Source: Euborellia annulipes (lineage: Eukaryota > Arthropoda > Insecta > Dermaptera > Anisolabididae). From it: 64,000 nt of DNA. The position numbers and the translations under genes are program-made. Every line of letters starts with the position of its first letter. The first letter of the stretch is position 1. Shown here one piece after another: positions 1 to 9,132 of the stretch. Location of the stretch: the NCBI GenBank assembly GCA_023213315.1, contig JAKCPI010000807.1:1-64000 (forward strand). Direction: 5' to 3'. Below the pieces are notes generated by a model. It saw nothing but the letters and a program-made list of their open reading frames with translations. It did no database searches and was not told the DNA's origin.

Positions 1-888
1 TCGTATGGATAAAATTCTTACCATCAATAATCCCTAGAATAGAATGAAATATTGAATTTATTCACTAGATTTATTATTAATTTATAAAAAATATTTTTTT
101 TTTCGGCTCCCTGAATTAATAAATCGCGAATTAATTATATAAATAAATATTTAGAAATCTTCTAAATATTAGATAATTTTCTGTTTTGATTAACCTTGAC
201 CTTTAAGTTGTCTTGAAGTTAAGAAAAAAAATTTATATCAAGAATCGATTTGGAACAGTTTTGACATTTTTTTCATTAAAAAAAAAAGCAAATGCAATTG
301 AATAAAGGGGAAAAAAGAACTAAAATAAATGGAAGTGATTTAAGTAAAGTTTCAAAAAAAAAAAGAAATTTTTTTGGCAAAGTGTAAAAAGAAAGACATA
401 AAAGAGGAAAAGAGAAAGATTCTTCATTCATTTCACAAGTGAAGATAATTAATTATGAGACTTTTTTTTAATCTGACATATTGTATATGTGTGTGTATAT
501 ATATGAAGCGTGTTAAAGTCAAAAGATGAAGAAGACAAAAATGTAATCAAATTTATGACACTTGAAGCTCTATTAGTGGAATATGTATTTAGAATTACGT
601 TTTATGACGGCAGCCGGGGTCGTGTCAACGGCGCGATAACGGAATAACAACTTGTGCTAATCAGCGGGGACAAGTGAAATTAGCATAACGCAAAGGGTAC
701 AGACATAAAAAAATTATGTCAACACCAAAAACTAGAGACTTAAAAGGTTTCTGACAGAAATGGACCCAAAAGAGGATGTTTATTTATTTTCTTTATTTAT
801 TTATATTCTAATTATTTTAAATTTATATTTTATTTTGTTTTCTTTATCTCTTGCAAAATAAATATAGTTTGAGAATTCCAAAAAAATT
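1..888. other. AT-rich sequence without a recognisable gene
   Basis: There is no supported coding region. The stretch consists of A and T runs and short purine-rich tracts. A distinctly GC-richer island at about 600-700 contains two copies of the word GCTAAT/ATTAGC in opposite orientation, about 25 bp apart. It may be a short conserved regulatory segment, but nothing in it can be named. Confidence 0.4.
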
Positions 889-1515
889 AGACATCTCCCC
901 CTAGAGCGTGAAAATAAGCTTTTAATTAAAATCGGCCAAAAAGTACTAGTATTTTACTGATGCGCTTTTTCTGTTTTTTTTTTTTCCGATTTTCTCAAAA
1001 TTCGCTCCAACGATTTTGATTAAAATTCAAAAATCAATTATTTTTTAGATGGTCTAAAATGTATTGATATATTCTCATTTTGCCCTCAAAATTGTTTTAA
1101 GCACACTTTACTCTTGTACTTGTACATAGATTCTAAAAGTGAAAGTTAAGCACCTTTTTATGAAATTTAAAAGCTTTTTCGACAAACATGATTTCTTTGT
1201 TTGGTTTTTTAGATAAATATAATTATTTTTCATGTTTTTTTTTTTTTTTATTTTAAAAGAATTTATCTTCTTCTTTCTTAGCGTTATTCTAGCAGTGCGG
1301 GGTCGGGTCGGGTACTTTCTCAAAATTCGCTCTAATGGTTTTGATTAAAATTAAAAAATCAATTATTTTTTTGATGCTCTTTAAAATGTATATTCTCATT
1401 TTGCTCTCAAAATTCTTTGAAGACCACCTTACTCTTGTACTTCATAGGAAAGAGGAGAAATGGTTGCCATGATAACAAAATATAAATATTTTCCAAAGTT
1501 TATAAATTTTACATC

Positions 1516-1663
1516 CCAAATGACTTAAATAAAAATGCCTGGACCCCACAATAGATATATTTATTTCAACGGTTATCGTAAAAGTCTTAAATGGCCTAAG
1601 TTGCCGAAAAGACCGTGTGAATGTGTGTGTGAATGTGAGTGTGAATGAGAAAAAAGTGTGAAT

Positions 1664-1696
<33 letters not shown>
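1516..1696 (+). mobile_element. SINE-A copy, 5'-truncated
   Basis: Only the tRNA-unrelated body and A-rich tail of SINE family A remain, including the shared core word AAATGGCCTAAGTTGCCGAA near 1590. It lies between two copies of TTTACATC (1508-1515 and 1697-1704), read as its target-site duplication. Confidence 0.65.
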
Positions 1697-1701
<5 letters not shown>

Positions 1702-1704
1702 ATC

Positions 1705-1979
1705 GCCCACGGGGCTTGGAGTAGTCGGTAGCGTGCCTACCTTCTATACCGAACGTCGCGGGTTCGGACCCCAGGTAGTCCGATGATTTTATTTAAGGCA
1801 TTTGGATACCGAATGGCTTAAATAAGAATGCCTGGACCCCAAATAATAATATATATTATTCATAACGGTTATCGTCAAAAGTCTTAAATGGCCTAAGTTG
1901 CCGAAAAGACTGCGTGAATGTGTGTGTGTGAGTGTGAGTGTGAATGAGAAAAAAGTGTGAATGTTTAAAAAAAAAAAAA
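1705..1979 (+). mobile_element. SINE-A copy, full length
   Basis: This is a tRNA-derived SINE. The head carries a polymerase III A-box-like segment (about 1716-1735) and a B box GGTTCGGACCC at 1761-1771. An unrelated body follows, then a TG-rich stretch and an A tail. TTTACATC flanks it at 1697-1704 and 1980-1987. It inserted next to the preceding SINE, using the same target word. Confidence 0.75.
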
Positions 1980-2105
1980 TTTACATCTTGAATTCTAATA
2001 AATCGGCGGAAACTAAATATTAATAAATCTCGACAAGCACAGAACATTACTTTCGATTTACGAAAAAGTTGTGTGCTGTGCGACCAGTCACACCAGATTT
2101 TTTAA

Positions 2106-3293
2106 AGAGAGATGCGAACGAGAGAAAAAGTATGCTGAGCTTGTTGAGAAAGAGATTATATAGCTCTGGTAACTCGTGGTTGCCATCTAAGAACTCACAA
2201 GAAGTGATTATACATTTTATCGTTCAACAAACGATAACCAATCTTTAAATAATGAAGAACTTTACAACTGAACTAAGGAAAGCAGAAAAAAACTTATGAA
2301 AACTAATTAAACTTTGTTTCTCTGGTGTAAACTACATTACGCCAACGAATTCGGATAATCTTATTAAATTGTTTATTTTTATTTGAGAAAAGTTTAGTCA
2401 TATATTTAAAATAATTAGAAAATTAATTAATTTAAAAAAAAATTAATTAAATAATTTTTTTGTTTGTTTCAGGTGACAATCTTCGTTTGCAGCTTAATTC
2501 ACGTCATCAGAGAAGATTAACGTTCGTAACATTTTAATATTATATAGTAATGATTTTTTAAATTTGGTCAAAATATTAGAAACTACAGATTAGTGGTTGG
2601 TCCAGTAAAAAAACAACCTGTAAATGAATGTCTTGTTTAATTAAAACAAATCGTCCCACTTTCAAAAGACATAAGTTTTTTTCTCAATTTGTTATCAATA
2701 CAAAGCCAACTATTTTTAACACATTTCTTTAATTTATTATACTAAAATATTATTATACCATACGGGATTATTAAATTCCATTCTATTTTTTTTTTATTTG
2801 AATTTCAAAATTTATTGTTTTAAATATTCTCCAAAATTCTAATCGATTAATTCAACGACCAATATGGCATTTTAATTTCCTTTTTTTTTACTTTTTTTAC
2901 TTTTTTTTTTATGAGAAAAATATATTTAGAGTGATATATTAGAGAAAAAAGTTTTAATATTTTGAATCAATATTTAAAAGCAGAGATGCCAAATTCATTT
3001 GAACTCGGAAAAATCAAAAGGGGTGGATTATAAAATATGAGATCTGAGACACAAACAACCCTAAAGAAAATTCGAGCTGCCTTTGTACATTAGAACAGAA
3101 ATAAATTTTTAAGGTTCATTCATTAATGTTCGTGTAGTCACTCCATAATTTTTTGTTTGAAAATTTTATAGAAGTGTAGTAAAAATTCAAAGTTATATGT
3201 TTCAACGTATTGTAATACAAATACTATTTGTATTGCCCATAAACACCCTAAAAATACTGAAGATGATGCATGGAGTGTCGAAATACGTATAAA
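2106..3293. other. Intergenic AT-rich DNA with one possible 3' splice site
   Basis: The first part (about 2160-2205) is a fragment of repeat family D (word CTCGTGGTTGCCATC). A good polypyrimidine-AG acceptor ends at 2472, followed by a GC-richer stretch open for 15 codons to a TAA in one frame and about 20 codons in another. No donor or partner exon was found, so no gene is called. The remainder is AT-rich. Confidence 0.3.
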
Positions 3294-3301
3294 GTGTTTA
3301 T

Positions 3302-3697
3302 TAGGAACCGACCGAATATTCGGTTTCGGTTACGGTTTCGGCCAGTTTCGGCCAAAAATCATGGTTTCGGCCGTAGTTTCGGTTTCGGCCAAAAAGTGGC
3401 CGAACCTTTCGGCCGGCCGAAACCAGAGTCTGAAAAAAAATGGGATGAGACTCGCATGCAAAAAAAAAAAAAAAGGTCAAATAATTTGCACTTGAGGGAG
3501 AAAAAATTTAGTCTCCCTAAAAAAAAGGTAAAATGATTTTCACGGGAGGGAAAAAAAATTCAAAAAAAAAAAAGGTAAAATGAAAAAAAAATTTTATAGG
3601 AAATACAAGTTTCTGTTTCGGTTACGGTTTCGGCCGAAACTAAGGCTGAGGCCGAATATTCGGTTTCGGCTGAAAATCTTGTTTCGGTCGGACCCTA
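3302..3697. mobile_element. Non-autonomous hAT-like element (family hAT-1)
   Basis: The ends are TAGGAACCGACCGAA and its inverse TAGGGTCCGACCGAA. A perfect 8-bp duplication GTGTTTAT flanks the element (3294-3301 and 3698-3705), as expected for the hAT superfamily. The interior is full of TTTCGG/TTACGG words and has no transposase frame. A 401-bp relative lies at 24202-24602. Confidence 0.88.
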
Positions 3698-3754
3698 GTG
3701 TTTATACTAATAAATAATACATTGAAACATATAACATTGTGTTTTAACTTAATT

Positions 3755-4002
3755 CCCGAGTAAAAATGATTAAAAATGATCAAGGGATCCACACACAGCA
3801 GGTCTGCATAGTGAACCTTTAGACACTTACATGGATATAAACGTCTACACCAGGGACAAAACACAATAGATCGAAAGTGACCAGAAGAAAAGTGTGTTGC
3901 AGGTGTGGGCGTGTGGATCCTTGTGTGTCTCTAACGGTTCACTATGCAGACCTGCTGCAGGCATGTGGATTCCTCGATAATTTTTAATCATTTTTACTCG
4001 GG
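3755..4002. mobile_element. Foldback MITE with CCCGAGTAAAAATGATT ends
   Basis: The arms CCCGAGTAAAAATGATT and their inverse close a near-palindromic 248-bp element. A second internal pair, GCAGGTCTGCATAGTGAAC and its inverse, continues the stem. A close relative lies at 31859-32112. No clear target-site duplication was seen. Confidence 0.8.
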
Positions 4003-4550
4003 TTTACGTCATTAAAAAATAAACTTTTCTCGACGTCACATTAATTGATATAATATTTTCTCTAAACCCAAAAGAACTTAATAATTTGCTCTTTTGATTT
4101 TTTTTTTTAACTTTTCATGCATCTCTGATTTAATTTGAAGAAGATCTTGGAAGGAATGCAATTTTGATGAGTAAACAAAAGTTTTAGGAGCGATAAAAAA
4201 GTGGCCCTTTGGGAGAACCACCTTGACCAACTAATTTTCTTCCTCCTTCACCTATTCTTTCTTTGTATTAAAGGGAATGTATGGGTTGAAAAGAATAAAT
4301 CAAACCCTTTTCTTTCCATGGGGTGCATAAATTTGATGGTTTTTGTTTCAAGGAAACTAGATAACCCTCATTAATAGAGTAATTGCTTCCGAAATCCGCT
4401 AGGAGGGTTCTTAAATTTGTGTAGTTCGCGGACCCACTATTGAACTTTTTTCTCGCTGATCCCTTTTTAAGCATTTTATGTCACTCTTCAAGCTTGATTT
4501 TTAAACCAGTATGAATTTCTTGGTGTATATATATAATGCATATGGATATT

Positions 4551-4593
<43 letters not shown>
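4003..4593. other. AT-rich DNA ending in an (AT)n microsatellite
   Basis: No gene is supported. An (AT)n run of over 40 bp fills about 4552-4594 and leads directly into the 5' end of the next HINE-like element. A short minus-strand frame at 4268-4474 has no supporting signals. Confidence 0.5.
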
Positions 4594-4596
<3 letters not shown>

Positions 4597-5562
4597 TTTC
4601 TCTTACCTATATATATATATGTAAATATATATAGAGAGACAGTGGCGCAACCAGGATTTGCTCCTGGGGGGGGGTTTCGGGAGGGGGCTGATCTCAAAAA
4701 TTTTTCTGTGAAAATTTTTTTTTTTCGCGGAACCAAAGTTTTTTTTGCCTTGCATTTTTTAGAGACGCTAAATTTTTGCAGCCCCGTGGAACCAAATTTT
4801 TACCCATGCGTCGCCCGCGGAACATTTCCTCTCTTCGCGAAACCGAAATGATTATATTTTTTTCTTTTCTATTTGTGATATATATATTTTGATTTTTTTT
4901 TTATCTTCTGGGGGGGGTTAAAACCCTAAACCTCCCCCCTGGTTGCGCCTATGTAGAGAGAAAGTATTGGATTCATGTCAAAAATTCGATGTCGAGATTT
5001 TGATGGATATATATGTTTTGAGGTCCACTGAATCCAAAAAAATGGTTTAGGTCTGTCGGTGTTTGTGTGTGTGGTCTGCCTGTGAACTAAATATCTCAAG
5101 ATCAAAAAGAGCTAGGAGGCTGAAATTTGAGATTTAAGTTTGGCACTCTCGTGGGACCTGACATGAAGCTTTTGAACAAAATCGGCCCAAAAGTACTAGT
5201 ACTTTATTGATGTATTTTTCGATTTTTTTTATTTTCTCAAAATTCGCTCCTACGATTTTGATTAAAATTCATAAATCAATTATTTTTTAGATGTTCTTTG
5301 AAATGTATATTCTCATTTTGCCATATGAAGACTACTTTACTCTAGTACTCTATAGGAAAGATAGGAGAAATGGTTGTAACAAAATACAAATATTCTCCCA
5401 TGTTTACAAATTGTACATCTTGAAATCAAATGTACCATACTGTCGGAAACTAAATATATGTCGACACAAAAAATCTAGTGCGACAAGCACAGAAAACAAC
5501 TTTCGATTATCTAAGGTAAGAGAAACTTGTATGCTGTGCGACCAGTCACACCAGATTTTTAT
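4594..5562 (+). mobile_element. HINE-like element interrupted by a hAT MITE
   Basis: The copy begins TACTTTCTCTTACC, holds the standard 5' block (4954-5060), a short GT-rich tract near position 5060, the body, and the terminal hairpin ending in CACCAGATTTTT. GGTAAGAGAAA in the hairpin loop (near 5515) mirrors the 5' end. The hAT MITE 4640-4953 sits within its first 60 bp. Confidence 0.85.
4640..4953. mobile_element. hAT-like MITE (family hAT-2)
   Basis: The ends are CAGTGGCGCAACCAGG and the inverse of CATAGGCGCAACCAGG. A perfect 8-bp duplication TAGAGAGA lies at 4632-4639 and 4954-4961. The interior repeats CGCGGAACCAAA-type words and G or C runs. The element at 51063-51381 is related. Confidence 0.88.
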
Positions 5563-5684
5563 TTTAACTAGAATTGTTTTTTGTTGACGATTGACTTTTC
5601 TAAGAGTGTTTAAATTAAATAAATTAGATTTTTCTTTCAGAATCTCCTCCGGATCCTTTCATTTTAAAAGCATAACGGAGTGTA

Positions 5685-5756
5685 GCCGTGATCGTATAGT
5701 GGTTAGTACATTGCGTTGTGGCCGCAATAACCCAGGTTCGAATCCTGGTCACGGCA
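5685..5756 (+). tRNA. tRNA-His: tRNA-His (GTG)
   Basis: This 72-nt gene folds as a complete cloverleaf. The acceptor stem GCCGTGA/TCACGGC is followed by discriminator A, a 4-bp D stem, an anticodon stem TTGCG/CGCAA with loop TTGTGGC (GTG at 5718-5720), and a T arm CCAGG-TTCGAAT-CCTGG. The B box GGTTCGAATCC is perfect. There is no intron. The base before position 1 is A, so the essential G-1 would be added after transcription by the Thg1-type enzyme, as is usual for eukaryotic tRNA-His. A T9 terminator follows at about 5762. The 45 bp upstream resemble the flanks of the copies at 45779 and 39849. It faces the minus-strand array that begins 1.1 kb downstream. Confidence 0.97.
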
Positions 5757-6843
5757 TCCGAATTTTTTTTTAATTAGCCTACTATAGATAAATTTTCTTT
5801 GGCTGGAAATTTGTCTTTACTATTGAAACTAGGTAGGAAGCCAGGACGAGAAATAAAACGTAATTTTATTTCAGTGTCCACTTCGACGTTTCAGGTGCTA
5901 ATCGATTTAGGAATTAATAACTCAAAAGGTTATAGGAATTTCGGGATGAATATAATTTTCATGTAATCCCTAGAAGATTGTCTTTAAGGATCAAAAATTT
6001 GGTAACGGGAAGTTGCCCAAATAGAGCTTGTCAGACAGACGGACATTAGTGAATTATATAAATAGATTACAAATATATTTTCACTGTAGTATTATTTTGA
6101 AATATTAATTTAATTTGCTTTTCAATTTATTTTAATAAAAAATAATTTCAAGTCGAAAGGGAGTTAATCAATTATGACAAATTTTATTTACTAAAAAAAA
6201 TCATTTGAATATACGAGCGTATTTTTTTTTAATAAGCCTAATGAGCTCCATTCACGTTTTTAAGAATCTCTGTCTCTTTAGATTTTTTCCTCTTATAATC
6301 TAAAACTTCCTTATTAAACTGGGCTTATTTAATTTTCTCTTTTACATCTGGTCTTTGAATATTTTTATTCGTTAATTATGAGATTTCAATTTTTATTTTT
6401 TTTTTTTTTAAGAAATAAATAAATACCATAAAGAACTTTCTAAATCTTATATTGATCATAGAAAAATAGTATATGTTCTTTAGGCATTAACGAATGCGAT
6501 GTTTAGAGTTTGAGGAATTCAATATTAGATTTGCCTTCGTATCCAATTGAAGCAAATGCTTGAGGATGAAAAGAAAAAAAGCAAAAGGGAGGAGGTTTTG
6601 TAGCTGGTTACTTAGCCTCTCTTTTTCTTTATAACGAACTGCATTTTATCAGAGAAAGAGAGATCCTCTTTATGAAAGAAAGAATGAAAAAAGAATACAA
6701 GAAAAGAAAAGAAAGAGAGATACGAAAATTAATTTACCTATTTATGAGTTAATCCGGAATCCATAATCCATAACCTCAAACTGATTGCGATAAATATGAT
6801 ATTAAAGAATAATTAAAAATTTTAAATAAAAAAAAAAATCGAA
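5757..6843. other. Spacer between convergent tRNA-His loci
   Basis: No gene is supported. The inverse strand at about 5875-5905 contains CTGAAACGTCGAAG, the 3' half of the hammerhead-like motif found elsewhere, without a recognisable 5' half. The rest is AT-rich with purine tracts. Confidence 0.4.
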
Positions 6844-6915
6844 TGCCGTGACCAGGATTCGAACCTGGGTTATTGCGGCCACAACGCAATGTACTAACCA
6901 CTATACGATCACGAC
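6844..6915 (-). tRNA. tRNA-His: tRNA-His (GTG), array copy 9 of 9, T2 variant
   Basis: Sequence and anticodon match the 5685 gene except that position 2 is T. This turns the second acceptor pair into a tolerated U-G wobble. The T run serving as terminator lies just below 6844 on the plus strand. It is the most 3' member of the array. Confidence 0.93.
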
Positions 6916-7002
6916 TCTCTCGATTCTTAATTATTCTATATTCTTTGATATTAAAGAATAATTAAAATGTAATAAAAAATTTTAATTAAAAAAAAAATCG
7001 AA

Positions 7003-7074
7003 TGCCGTGACCAGGATTCGAACCTGGGTTATTGCGGCCACAACGCAATGTACTAACCACTATACGATCACGAC
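7003..7074 (-). tRNA. tRNA-His: tRNA-His (GTG), array copy 8, T2 variant
   Basis: This copy carries the same T2 substitution as the 6844 copy and is otherwise identical to the canonical gene. It lies 157 bp from the next unit. Confidence 0.93.
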
Positions 7075-7159
7075 TCTCGATTCTTAATTATTCTATATTC
7101 TTTGATATTAAAGAATAATTAAAATTTGATTAAAAATTTTAATTAAAAAAAAAATCGAA

Positions 7160-7231
7160 TGCCGTGACCAGGATTCGAACCTGGGTTATTGCGGCCACAA
7201 CGCAATGTACTAACCACTATACGATCACGGC
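7160..7231 (-). tRNA. tRNA-His: tRNA-His (GTG), array copy 7
   Basis: The sequence is canonical, with an intact acceptor stem including C2-G71. Its upstream neighbour (7317) and downstream neighbour (7003) both carry T2, so the two variants are interspersed. Confidence 0.95.
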
Positions 7232-7316
7232 TCTCGATTCTTAATTATTCTATATTCTTTGATATTAAAGAATAATTAAAATGTAATAAAAAATTTTAAT
7301 TAAAAAAAAAATCGAA

Positions 7317-7388
7317 TGCCGTGACCAGGATTCGAACCTGGGTTATTGCGGCCACAACGCAATGTACTAACCACTATACGATCACGAC
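7317..7388 (-). tRNA. tRNA-His: tRNA-His (GTG), array copy 6, T2 variant
   Basis: This is the third and last T2 (U-G acceptor wobble) copy. It is exactly 314 bp (two units) from the T2 copy at 7003. Confidence 0.93.
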
Positions 7389-7473
7389 TCTCGATTCTTA
7401 ATTATTCTATATTCTTTGATATTAAAGAATAATTAAAATGTAATAAAAAATTTTAATTAAAAAAAAAATCGAA

Positions 7474-7545
7474 TGCCGTGACCAGGATTCGAACCTGGGT
7501 TATTGCGGCCACAACGCAATGTACTAACCACTATACGATCACGGC
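7474..7545 (-). tRNA. tRNA-His: tRNA-His (GTG), array copy 5
   Basis: A canonical copy with complete stems, anticodon loop and B box. Confidence 0.95.
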
Positions 7546-7632
7546 TCTCTCGATTCTTAATTATTCTATATTCTTTGATATTAAAGAATAATTAAAATTT
7601 GATTAAAAATTTTAATTTAAAAAAAAATCGGA

Positions 7633-7704
7633 TGCCGTGACCAGGATTCGAACCTGGGTTATTGCGGCCACAACGCAATGTACTAACCACTATACGATCA
7701 CGGC
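7633..7704 (-). tRNA. tRNA-His: tRNA-His (GTG), array copy 4
   Basis: A canonical copy. The trailing spacer reads TCGGA rather than TCGAA next to the discriminator, as in the more upstream copies. This splits the array into two spacer subtypes. Confidence 0.95.
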
Positions 7705-7800
7705 TCTCTCGAATCTTAATTATTCTATATTCTTTGATATTAAAGAATACCGGTAATTAAAATTTAATTAAAAATTTTAATTAAAAAAAAAAAAATAGTA

Positions 7801-7872
7801 TGCCGTGATCAGGATTCGAGCCTGGGTTATTGCGGCCACAACGCAATGTACTAACCACTATACGATCACGGC
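7801..7872 (-). tRNA. tRNA-His: tRNA-His (GTG), array copy 3, damaged T arm
   Basis: Two substitutions fall in the T arm. T54 is replaced by C, which alters the T-loop and B box (GGCTCGAATCC). G65 is replaced by A, which breaks the C49-G65 pair. The rest is canonical. The changed B box and T54 make this the most likely pseudogene of the set. Its downstream spacer is also the longest (168-bp step, with an inserted ACCGGT word). Confidence 0.75.
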
Positions 7873-7955
7873 TCTCCCGATTCTTAATTATTCTATATTC
7901 TTTGATAATAAAGAATAATTAAAATTTTTTATTAAATTAAAAAAAAAAAATCGGA

Positions 7956-8027
7956 TGCCGTGACCAGGATTCGAACCTGGGTTATTGCGGCCACAACGCA
8001 ATGTACTAACCACTATACGATCACGGC
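7956..8027 (-). tRNA. tRNA-His: tRNA-His (GTG), array copy 2
   Basis: A canonical copy. The spacer toward 8110 is a variant with GATAATAAAG in the hairpin loop and a shorter AT segment. Confidence 0.95.
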
Positions 8028-8109
8028 TCTCTCGATTCTTAATTATTCTATATTCTTTGATAATAAAGAATAATTAAAATTTTTTATTAAATTAAAAAAA
8101 AAAATCGGA

Positions 8110-8181
8110 TGCCGTGACCAGGATTCGAACCTGGGTTATTGCGGCCACAACGCAATGTACTAACCACTATACGATCACGGC
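8110..8181 (-). tRNA. tRNA-His: tRNA-His (GTG), array copy 1 (5' edge of array)
   Basis: A canonical copy and the most upstream in transcription order. Unlike the others it is not preceded by an array spacer. The 45 bp upstream (8182-8226, minus strand) weakly resemble the flanks of the founder copies elsewhere, ending TAAGGCGGACTTTG before the gene. Confidence 0.95.
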
Positions 8182-9109
8182 CAAAGTCCGCCTTACTTTT
8201 AAAAAGAAATTAATGAAATTACAATTAGTGAGCTCTTGAGGAGGAATTAATATTTAATAATATTAGATGAAAATGTTTAAAATGCTATAATGGTTTCGAA
8301 AAATCTCTTCATTATATAGGGCAGGGGTCGGTAACCTTCTATAAAGCTTTATAAATGTCTTTGAATATCATTATTATAGCTTAATAAATATTTAGATTTT
8401 TAAAAAAATATTTGGTTCCAGGATATAGGCAGAGCAGCAGTAGTGGAAATAATATCCAAAGCATTTTTACAGCTTCATGAATTTCAGTAGTCTTTTATTT
8501 TATACTCACAAATGAAAATTAATTGAAAATCATAAAGCAAAAGAAAAAACAATTTATTTAGACAGAGGGGGGGGGGGCAGGGAGGTTATATATATCCTCG
8601 TGGCTCAGGCCTTTTGAGTTCCATCGTTAAAATTCTAAAAATAAAAAATCATTTTCATGGTTAAAATTCCAATAAAACAAAATAATTTTCATGAAATTTT
8701 TCCACTGAGAGGGATTGATTCCTATCCTATACCATCTCCAACATTAAAATTTCAATCAAAAATAATAATTTTGAAAAGTAGAAATTGGATGGCAGAAAGT
8801 AAATTACCCAAGCACCTAATACAATTCTCTTATACAAACAATTTTCATCTAAGGGTGGCCTATATGCAAAGATTTCACCAGGAGAAACCATATCAAAGAA
8901 GATAACACGGCAAAGTGCTAATTGACTATTGTTGGGTGTTCTGGCGCGGAAACACAAGATGGAAAGCGAAAGCGGGATCAGAGGAGCCTCAAAAAAAAAA
9001 AAAAAATGGTTTTGCAAGAGCTTTTTGATACTTTTTCTATTATAAAAAAAAAAAAAATTGGACCAGTAGTTTCGGAGTCTATGCGAAGAAACCTGGTGTG
9101 AGTCGTTGC
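8182..9109. other. Intergenic DNA with a hAT-like terminus
   Basis: CAGGGGTCGGTAACC at about 8323 is typical of one end of a hAT-type MITE, but no matching inverted end was found. A G run lies at 8568-8577. The overlapping short frames near 8657-9017 lack splice or start context and are not called. Confidence 0.35.
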
Positions 9110-9132
9110 TGACGTCACGGCTTCTGACGTCA
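9110..9132. promoter_or_regulatory. Pair of consensus CRE sites
   Basis: Two perfect palindromic TGACGTCA words lie at 9110-9117 and 9125-9132, 15 bp start to start, in a GC-richer island. This is the consensus for CREB/ATF-type bZIP proteins. No promoter or gene was recognised beside them, so a regulatory role is inferred from sequence only. Confidence 0.4.

Larger units (their letters stand above)
889..2105 (+). mobile_element. HINE-like element, 5'-truncated, split by two SINEs
   Basis: This is a degraded copy of the dominant Helentron-like repeat. The 5' block and microsatellite are missing. The body runs to about 1515, and the 3' terminal hairpin resumes at 1980-2105. A segment of the body (about 980-1115) is repeated in diverged form at 1318-1440, with roughly 190 bp of other sequence between. 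The RFX-like palindrome is present with one mismatch at 1463-1476. SINE insertions at 1516-1979 split the element. Confidence 0.7.
6844..8181 (-). repeat. Tandem array of nine tRNA-His units, about 157 bp period
   Basis: Starts on the plus strand are 6844, 7003, 7160, 7317, 7474, 7633, 7801, 7956 and 8110, giving steps of 159, 157, 157, 157, 159, 168, 155 and 154 bp. Each unit is a tRNA gene plus an 82-96 bp spacer. The spacer holds an A run (the minus-strand T terminator) and a dyad TTAATTATTC...GAATAATTAA around an inner TTCTTT-GATATT-AAAGAA hairpin. The near identity of the units implies recent unequal exchange or gene conversion. Confidence 0.95.

Noticed and set aside
1717..1790. SINE heads (also 25028, 37411, 54570-54648) as functional tRNA genes
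   Set aside because: A and B boxes are present but the cloverleaf does not pair properly, and each is joined to a SINE body with target duplications in some copies.
3302..3697. TTTCGG repeats as telomeric or interstitial telomere DNA
   Set aside because: The repeats are irregular and confined to a hAT-like element with 8-bp target duplications.
6844..8181. CRISPR-like regular repeat-spacer array
   Set aside because: The repeats are 72-nt tRNA-His genes and the spacers are alike; the DNA is eukaryotic.
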